In this document: positions 6,998 to 11,551 of the stretch, piece after piece | How positions within the stretch are numbered: the first letter of the stretch is position 1 | Layout of the letters: each line of letters opens with the position of its first letter | DNA from: Geobacter sp. UBA5735 | GTDB taxonomy: Bacteria > Desulfobacterota > Desulfuromonadia > Geobacterales > Geobacteraceae | Reading direction: 5' to 3' | Length of the DNA stretch: 11,551 nt | Assembly (NCBI GenBank): GCA_002419385.1 | Contig: DIFZ01000049.1 | Span: 3,531 to 15,081, forward strand | Position numbers and translations under genes: made by a program | The notes under the pieces: generated by a model | Told to the model about the DNA's origin: nothing | Databases searched by the model: none | What the model saw: only the letters and a program-made list of their open reading frames with translations

Positions 6998-7253
6998 ATC
7001 TGTCCAGGTCCTACCCAGACCGGCACTCATTGCAAAGGGTAGCAGCGGCGAACAGTCCCACGCTGTAAAATCTGGGGGCGAATCGGGAAGGTGACTTCTC
7101 GCGGTGGTCCATGACCATCGGCCACGGCAGCAAGAGCTGACCGTAGGCAATCTAAAGCGGCGCGAAGACTGGCAGTCAAGGAAGTACAACCAATTCGACA
7201 ATCTCTCGGTTATTCATAACACCACCAAAAGCCTCCCCTTAAAGGAGGCTTTT
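6998..7253 (+). ncRNA. Candidate structured non-coding RNA, possibly omega-RNA (HEARO)-like
   Basis: About 230 bases without a credible ORF fold into consecutive hairpins and end in a perfect terminator. CTACCC (7011-7016) pairs with GGGTAG (7037-7042). CAGCG (7043-7047) pairs with CGCTG (7061-7065). A 7-bp stem 7084-7090 / 7095-7101 closes a GTGA (GNRA) tetraloop. GGTGGTC (7103-7109) pairs with GACCATC (7113-7119) around CAT. A 10-bp stem 7121-7148 has an AAGA loop and small bulges. GACT (7167-7170) pairs with AGTC (7174-7177). It is GC-rich inside an AT-rich gap. Size, hairpin density and an abrupt start just after GTGA (6994-6997) recall HEARO/omega RNAs, the guides of IscB nucleases, which sit downstream of ATGA or GTGA. 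No IscB gene is present, so it would be an orphan. Structure is seen; class and 5' end are inferred, and no clear promoter was found. Confidence 0.5.
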
Positions 7254-7257
7254 CTTT
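7227..7257 (+). terminator. Rho-independent terminator
   Basis: AAAAGCCTCC (7227-7236) pairs perfectly with GGAGGCTTTT (7244-7253) around a seven-base loop; TTTTCTTT follows. It ends whatever is transcribed across 6998-7226 and insulates the cargo operon, whose promoter starts about 120 bases further on. Confidence 0.88.
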
Positions 7258-7372
7258 ATTTAGAGCCTTCGCCGGTAATGATATTTGTGCCTCCTGCAAT
7301 TTACCCAACCAGCAACCTGCTAACAGCAACTTTATTTTTATTCGCCGATTTCATGTTCACTTAATTTTTATG

Positions 7373-7401
7373 TTGATTTTTGTGATTTCACTTTATATAA
7401 T
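7373..7401 (+). promoter_or_regulatory. Sigma-70 promoter of the defence-like operon
   Basis: TTGATT (7373-7378) lies 17 bp before a perfect TATAAT (7396-7401). The predicted start near 7408 leaves a short leader before the RBS AAGGAGGG (7418-7424). The region is very AT-rich. No other promoter of this quality was seen up to 9491, so the four cargo genes are probably one operon. Confidence 0.8.
7382..7391. promoter_or_regulatory. Palindrome GTGATTTCAC inside the promoter spacer
   Basis: GTGA-TT-TCAC is a perfect inverted repeat lying wholly between the -35 and -10 boxes. GATTTCA also occurs at 7347-7353, upstream of the -35, with GTTCAC following at 7355-7360. A repressor bound here would block RNA polymerase. 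The Xre-type product of the second cargo gene is the natural candidate, by inference. Confidence 0.45.
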
Positions 7402-7433
7402 TGCACCATGCTGTCCTAAGGAGGGTTTCGTCA

Positions 7434-8051
7434 ATGGAAACGATTCAGATCTCGTCACTTAAAGACCTCGCCCCTTACCTCTCACAACATATTCTCCCCC
7501 ATGTTAAGGATTCAGTTCAGGTATGCCTACTGGCGTACTCAGCTGACGCGTTCAACGATAATTGGACCTTTGGAACGCATCTTTGGCGGAACACCTGGAA
7601 CAGAATTCGGTCAACCGCGGAAATCGAAGACAACCCTGTAACCCTTCCTGTCAAGGGGAATGAGTACTGCTTCCACATTGGAAACGCAACTATTCATCAT
7701 CACCGTGTCGGTGGGGCCGGTCTCTTACCAACATCCGGCAAGGCGGTAAAAGGGTTGGTGGACGAAGCACAATTGCCCCTTTTCCCCCAGGCAAGAAAGC
7801 TTTCTCTAGACAACATCATCCTTGGAATATCAGCAGACCCGAAAGAAGGGTTGAGTGAAGTTTTTCTGGGCAAGCTTGAAAAAGACTCTTCCTCAGAACA
7901 GTACTTTTGGTCCGATAAGGTCTCTCTATACCACGGGTCTAAAGCAGAACCCGAAGATGTCGAGTACATCTTCGTTGACGAAGAGGAAGAAGCGGTACCA
8001 GTCCTGGCGTTTAGGCCAAAGACAGAAGAGATAGCTCAACCAGCTACGTAA
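7434..8051 (+). CDS. Unknown 205-residue protein, partner of the Xre-peptidase gene
   Basis: I do not recognise a named domain. The ATG at 7434 has a very strong RBS AAGGAGGG (7418-7424) with 9-base spacing. The protein looks soluble, with no signal peptide or TM segment. Visible features are a Trp-rich stretch NWTFGTHLWRNTW (43-55), a cluster HIGNATIHHHRVGG (81-94), and a strongly acidic patch VDEEEEA (181-187) near the C-terminus. It is first in the operon, 23 bases before an Xre-ImmA/IrrE gene. Two-gene modules of this shape include toxin-antitoxin-like systems (for example RosmerTA-type pairs) in which the HTH-peptidase protein controls its neighbour. It could therefore be a toxin, a peptidase substrate, or a sensor. 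That comparison rests on layout, not sequence. Confidence 0.75.
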   Translation: METIQISSLKDLAPYLSQHILPHVKDSVQVCLLAYSADAFNDNWTFGTHLWRNTWNRIRSTAEIEDNPVTLPVKGNEYCFHIGNATIHHHRVGGAGLLPTSGKAVKGLVDEAQLPLFPQARKLSLDNIILGISADPKEGLSEVFLGKLEKDSSSEQYFWSDKVSLYHGSKAEPEDVEYIFVDEEEEAVPVLAFRPKTEEIAQPAT

Positions 8052-8074
8052 GAGCAATTGAAAGGACCCCTCAA

Positions 8075-9190
8075 ATGAGCATTCTCATCGATCCTGAAAG
8101 GATTACATTCGCGAGGGAGATGAAGGGCCTTTCCAAGAAGGAATTGGCCATGAAGGTTGATAAGACTCCCAGCGCCATTTCTCAGATTGAAAAAGGAGTA
8201 ATCAGGCCCGACACGGAGACATTAACACGAATCTCCTTTGCACTTTCCGTCCCTCCCAATTTTTTCGCGAAAAGGGAAAGAACTAAGTATATCAATTTTG
8301 GTCACTGCCATTTCCGCTTAAAACGGGCTGTGAGCCAGATCAAACGAAAGCAGAGCGTACGCATAGGTGATTTTTTCATCGAATTAATCGATCGCCTGCA
8401 ATCGAAAGGAGTGGTGTTTCCGGAAGAGAGGATTTCCGGATTCCATTTTCAGCCAAAATCTTTGGACGATATTGAAATAGCAGCGATGGAACTGAGAAAG
8501 TTCTGGGGGATGGGTCTAGGGCCGATCCCTAATATTACGAGATTGCTTGAAAGTAAGGGAATTATCGTTACCCCTATTCTAAATAGTTGCGAGGAGGTGG
8601 ATGCGTTCTCCGTTTGGGATGGGAGCCGCCCATGGATCATGCTCGCTTACGGGGGAACTGCCAGCAGGGCAAGGTTTGATGCTGCGCATGAACTCGGACA
8701 CTTAATACTGCATGAGGAGCACACGCCTGGAAGCTCAATTACCGAAAATGAAGCAGACCGGTTTGCCGGGGCCTTTCTGGCGCCAAGAGACGGGTTTATT
8801 CTGGAATGTCCCAGGAGATGGGATTATGATGCTTTTGCGAAATTAAAGTTCAGGTGGAAGTTGTCAATTCAAGCCCTTGTTTATAGGGCCTACAATTTAG
8901 GAGTTTTATCTCAGCACTCAGTGCGAAGAGCTTTTATAGATATAAATCAAAGGGGTCAGAGGAAGAATGAAGGAGAGGAGTGGGCAAAGGAGTTTCCGAC
9001 ATTATTTAGTCAAGCCTTGGAGCTTATTTGTGATAAGACTTCGTTGAATGAATTAGCTTCAGAGCTTTGCATATCCAAGGCAGATTTAATTAGTTACTTG
9101 GATGGTACGGTTACAGACGACCTGATTCGAAAACTTGACAAAAAAAATGACGAGTCAAATGGACAATTGGTTTTCTTGCGCGAGTGTTAG
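8075..9190 (+). CDS. Xre HTH + ImmA/IrrE-family zinc peptidase
   Basis: A 371-residue cytoplasmic regulator-protease. RBS AAAGGA (8061-8066) lies 8 bases before the ATG. Residues about 8-65 form an Xre/Cro HTH (FAREMKGLSKKELAMKVDKT, then AISQIEKGVIRPDTETLTRI). The ImmA/IrrE (DUF955) domain covers about 140-270 with the zinc motif HELGH (His205, Glu206, His209) and a third ligand candidate Glu226 in ENEADRFAGAFLAP. Residues about 300-371 form a helical tail with a second HTH-like stretch (LNELASELCISKADLISYLD). Relatives such as ImmA, and CapP acting on CapH in CBASS, cleave a repressor to switch on a mobile element or defence operon. Here both functions are fused, so it may repress its own operon at GTGATTTCAC and respond to stress. 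That regulation is inferred. A toxin-antitoxin role with the upstream gene is the main alternative. Confidence 0.9.
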   Translation: MSILIDPERITFAREMKGLSKKELAMKVDKTPSAISQIEKGVIRPDTETLTRISFALSVPPNFFAKRERTKYINFGHCHFRLKRAVSQIKRKQSVRIGDFFIELIDRLQSKGVVFPEERISGFHFQPKSLDDIEIAAMELRKFWGMGLGPIPNITRLLESKGIIVTPILNSCEEVDAFSVWDGSRPWIMLAYGGTASRARFDAAHELGHLILHEEHTPGSSITENEADRFAGAFLAPRDGFILECPRRWDYDAFAKLKFRWKLSIQALVYRAYNLGVLSQHSVRRAFIDINQRGQRKNEGEEWAKEFPTLFSQALELICDKTSLNELASELCISKADLISYLDGTVTDDLIRKLDKKNDESNGQLVFLREC

Positions 9191-9218
9191 CAAATCGACA
9201 ACCATTGGAGGGACTAAG

Positions 9219-9476
9219 ATGACAAAGCCAAAAGTGACGGGACCAAAAGCGGCAACCAACGCATCTAAAACCATGACAAGCGGCAGTACCGCTCCGAAAT
9301 CGAAAACGGCGGCAGCAAGTGCTTTATCTCAGACCAAGGCACCAGCAAAGGTCACGTCAACAACTGCTGCAAAGGCTGCTTCGAGTGTGTTGCGTGATGG
9401 GCGGACGAGTTCGACGTCAAAGACTGCTGCTGGGAGTGCTTTGTCGCAACGGCAAACGGGTAAAAAAACCAGATAA
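9219..9476 (+). CDS. Small Lys/Ala/Ser/Thr-rich repeat protein
   Basis: An 85-residue, strongly basic, low-complexity protein. The start at 9219 is set by GGAGGG (9207-9212) with 6-base spacing; an earlier in-frame ATG lies inside the preceding gene. It contains a near-perfect internal repeat, SKTAAASALSQ (28-38) and SKTAAGSALSQ (67-77), with AAKAASSVLRDGRTS (50-64) between them. It has no hydrophobic segment and is probably disordered, perhaps becoming helical on binding DNA, RNA or the TIR protein. Small proteins of this look occur near defence genes, but I cannot name a family. It lies 14 bases before the TIR-SLOG gene, so tight co-expression is expected. Confidence 0.75.
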   Translation: MTKPKVTGPKAATNASKTMTSGSTAPKSKTAAASALSQTKAPAKVTSTTAAKAASSVLRDGRTSSTSKTAAGSALSQRQTGKKTR

Positions 9477-9490
9477 TGATGAGGTAGGCA

Positions 9491-11518
9491 ATGACGCTCC
9501 AATTCAAACCACCCATATCAGTCCATTTCATCTGGCAACCATCGGATAACGATCTGGTTAGCCCAATTCTCGAAACCGTATTAAAATATCTAACGAGAGA
9601 CATCAACAAACCATTTTCCCGCAATCTTAACATCCCTCTTTTCTTTTATAGCTCTGCCAGTCCTTCCATAACCCCGGGTGATAATCCCCAAGAGTATGCC
9701 GAGCGGAATGTCATATTCGTTTTCACAAGTGTGAATACAAGGGGAAGAACAAACTGGAATGATTATATCGCCTCATTGCCCTGTTCATCAGGCATTCGGA
9801 TAGTCCCGATAGCGCTATCACGGGATGGATTAGGGCATGGCACAGCAGGCAGCCTTAGGGACTTGAATTTTATTCGTGCGTATGAATGGCCCGCGACAAC
9901 AATGGTCCAACAAGTCGTTCTTGCCATGGCCCATGAAATCTACCGGCATGGTTTTGTTGAGATTACCCAGGACGCTACCGGCAAGTCGTCGTCCATAAAG
10001 ATATTCCTGAGCCATGCAAAAAGCGGCAATACCGGTCGTCTTCATGCCGAGGCAATCAAACGGTTCATTGAAAACACCAACATGTCCCATTTCTTTGATG
10101 CAATAACAATTTCTCCGGGATTCAAGTTTAACGAGGAGATAATCAAAAACATCAAGGAGTCAACCGTGGTGGCGATTTGTAGCGATGAGTATTCCTCCCG
10201 CTACTGGTGCCAACGTGAAATATTATGCGCCAAAGAGCAACGGAGGCCCATAATTGCGGTTAACTGTCTGGAGGAATACGAGGATAGAATCTTTCCGGCC
10301 AGTTCCAATGTGCCATGCATACATGTATTACACGACTCCCCGCTCAGTGAATCCGATATCCTAAAAATACTCATAGCTACATTATTGGAAACAATTCGTC
10401 ATTGCCATGCCTTGGCGTCACTCAATTTTTATAAGAATAGCGGGTGGATTGATCGAGATTGCGAAGTTACTTCACGACCACCCGAAATTCGCCATCTCCT
10501 TGCACTAAAGCAAGCTGGTAGAACCAATAAACTTTGCTACCCCGAACCGCCGATATATTCCGAAGAAGCTGAATGGCACCGCCAACTCGACATGCACACG
10601 TTTACACCCCTTTGGTGCAGCTCTGAAAGTAGTGTTCTGCATGGGGTACGTGTCGGTATTTCCATTTCGGAAGTCCCAACTGACGGATTCAAGTCTCACC
10701 ACATTCATCCTGCCCAATCAATTCGACTCGCTCAGGATATTGCTCGTCATCTGCTCGCCAGATCCGCTACGCTCATCTACGGTGGTGATCTGCGTAAGGA
10801 TGGATTCACCGAATTTATCCTTGACGAGGCAATAGCACTCAAGAACCGTCTAAACACGGATGACATTCATGTTGAGAATCACTTGGCATGGCCGCTCTAC
10901 AAAACGGATGAGCAGGTAATTGCGTGGCGCGCCAAATATAAGCCGGTGATGGAGACCGTGGAACATGCTGTCCCCGACGATATAGCTGCTGACGTCAATA
11001 GAGATGCTTTCCTACCCCCCAGCAATCCGCAAAACAAATACGTATGGTCACGTTGCCTCACGGAAATGCGGCGCACATCTGTTGCTTCCTCGCAAGCCCG
11101 AATTTGCGCGGGTGGAAAGCTCTCTAACTATAATGGAAAGATGCCGGGTGTGCTGGAGGAAATCGTAATTGCGATCCAGAAAAACAAGCCGGTTTACCTG
11201 TTAGGGGCATTTGGTGGCGTTGTTAGCGAGGTGTGCAAGGTGTTGCGAAACGAGCCATATCCAGCAGAATTGACAGAGGCATGGCAGGTTACGCATAATA
11301 CCGAGTATGCAGACCTTCAGGCAATTGCAACTAAGAGTGGAAATCACGCGGATTACGAACAGGTGAAGGCAACTCTTCAAGGCGTCGTCATTTCGAATTT
11401 GTCAAAGTATGCGGGGCTGAGCAAGAAGGACTATTTGCGATTGATGGAAACTCCTTTTGCTGACGAATGTATTCATCTAATCATGCTTGGACTAAAGAAT
11501 ATTTGTATCAAGCGTTAA
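9491..11518 (+). CDS. TIR-SLOG fusion protein, candidate NAD-dependent anti-phage effector
   Basis: The 675-residue protein starts at ATG 9491 after GAGGTAGG (9481-9488). Residues about 1-155 form an alpha/beta, TIR-like domain (SVHFIWQPSD, IPLFFYSSAS, NVIFVFTS, IRIVPIALS) with no visible catalytic Glu. Residues about 168-300 are a canonical TIR: IFLSHAK (171-177), then AICSDEYSSRYWCQREI with catalytic Glu243. Residues about 384-590 are SLOG-like: VRVGISISE (386-394), IYGGDLR (429-435), ICAGGKLSNYNGKMPG (538-553) and PVYLLGAFGG (567-576). Bacterial TIR domains cleave NAD or make cyclic-ADPR-type signals, and in Thoeris a SLOG domain senses the signal made by a separate TIR protein. Here both lie in one chain, so self-contained sensing and killing is possible. 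No signal peptide or TM segment is seen. Defence function is inferred. Confidence 0.88.
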   Translation: MTLQFKPPISVHFIWQPSDNDLVSPILETVLKYLTRDINKPFSRNLNIPLFFYSSASPSITPGDNPQEYAERNVIFVFTSVNTRGRTNWNDYIASLPCSSGIRIVPIALSRDGLGHGTAGSLRDLNFIRAYEWPATTMVQQVVLAMAHEIYRHGFVEITQDATGKSSSIKIFLSHAKSGNTGRLHAEAIKRFIENTNMSHFFDAITISPGFKFNEEIIKNIKESTVVAICSDEYSSRYWCQREILCAKEQRRPIIAVNCLEEYEDRIFPASSNVPCIHVLHDSPLSESDILKILIATLLETIRHCHALASLNFYKNSGWIDRDCEVTSRPPEIRHLLALKQAGRTNKLCYPEPPIYSEEAEWHRQLDMHTFTPLWCSSESSVLHGVRVGISISEVPTDGFKSHHIHPAQSIRLAQDIARHLLARSATLIYGGDLRKDGFTEFILDEAIALKNRLNTDDIHVENHLAWPLYKTDEQVIAWRAKYKPVMETVEHAVPDDIAADVNRDAFLPPSNPQNKYVWSRCLTEMRRTSVASSQARICAGGKLSNYNGKMPGVLEEIVIAIQKNKPVYLLGAFGGVVSEVCKVLRNEPYPAELTEAWQVTHNTEYADLQAIATKSGNHADYEQVKATLQGVVISNLSKYAGLSKKDYLRLMETPFADECIHLIMLGLKNICIKR

Positions 11519-11551
11519 TCATTAAATGTAAAGATCCGCACCCATAGGGCG

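Noticed and set aside
6621..7009. Minus-strand reading with a protein-like stretch (GSAGPVRVSQGDEASRYALY) between the cargo and the membrane protein gene.
   Set aside because: It is only about 35 plausible codons after a stop, then runs antisense into the membrane protein gene. No RBS or family match is visible, so it is probably chance or a small remnant.
7054..7190. Possible tmRNA, because of the GGGGGCGAATCGGG stretch.
   Set aside because: There is no matching 3' tRNA-like end with CCA, and no tag reading frame was found.
6989..7201. A 70-codon minus-strand ORF across the candidate RNA.
   Set aside because: Composition is not protein-like and the DNA is better explained by paired RNA stems.
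6998..7253. Possible retron msr-msd RNA.
   Set aside because: No reverse transcriptase gene is present in the window, and the long msd hairpin typical of retrons is not seen.
11519..11551. Right attachment site or a further gene after the TIR-SLOG stop.
   Set aside because: The last 33 bases show no match to the tRNA-Phe 3' end and are too short to judge.

Overview
The window reads as the left end of an integrated mobile element next to a bacterial chromosome. The first 0.5 kb is host-like: the C-terminal part of elongation factor P, then a tRNA-Phe(GAA) gene with its own strong promoter. Directly after the tRNA comes a P4-type tyrosine integrase, the usual layout when an integrase uses a tRNA 3' end as attachment site. 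The GC-rich backbone and the elongation factor P flank would fit a Geobacter-like delta-proteobacterium (Desulfuromonadales). That is an impression from protein style, not proof, and no right-hand att copy is visible, so the element continues past base 11551.

Backbone, about 500-6900: an integrase broken by a one-base frameshift in a T6 run; a promoter-leader-terminator unit (1991-2186) ahead of a small AlpA-like regulator; a 793-residue Toprim primase/helicase-like replication protein whose 3' coding end carries a cluster of iteron-like 10-mers; a 13-bp perfect inverted repeat; a 100-residue HTH-like protein; a second, intact tyrosine recombinase; and a translationally coupled two-TM coiled-coil protein. 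The order int, untranslated leader RNA, AlpA, primase-helicase, origin-like repeats recalls P4-type satellites and replicating integrative elements. No capsid, relaxase, coupling-protein or secretion genes are seen.

Gene-free stretches. Bases 355-679 hold the tRNA promoter, tRNA-Phe, the candidate att site, a terminator, the int promoter and nested inverted repeats. Bases 1896-2219 hold a direct repeat, a promoter, a leader RNA and its terminator. Bases 6903-7433 hold a dense set of RNA hairpins ending in a perfect terminator (candidate structured ncRNA, about 6998-7253), an AT-rich spacer in which I see nothing, and a near-consensus promoter.

Cargo, 7373-11518: one promoter (TTGATT-17-TATAAT with a palindrome inside the spacer) drives four tightly spaced genes: an unrecognised 205-residue protein, an Xre HTH fused to an ImmA/IrrE-type zinc peptidase, an 85-residue Lys/Ala/Ser/Thr-rich repeat protein, and a 675-residue protein with a TIR domain (Glu243 in a WCxxE motif) followed by a SLOG-like domain. 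This looks like an anti-phage defence island: the TIR would make an NAD-derived signal, the SLOG part would sense it, and the Xre-peptidase protein would control expression or activation. That mechanism is inferred from domain families. The cargo is visibly AT-richer than the backbone, which suggests separate acquisition.
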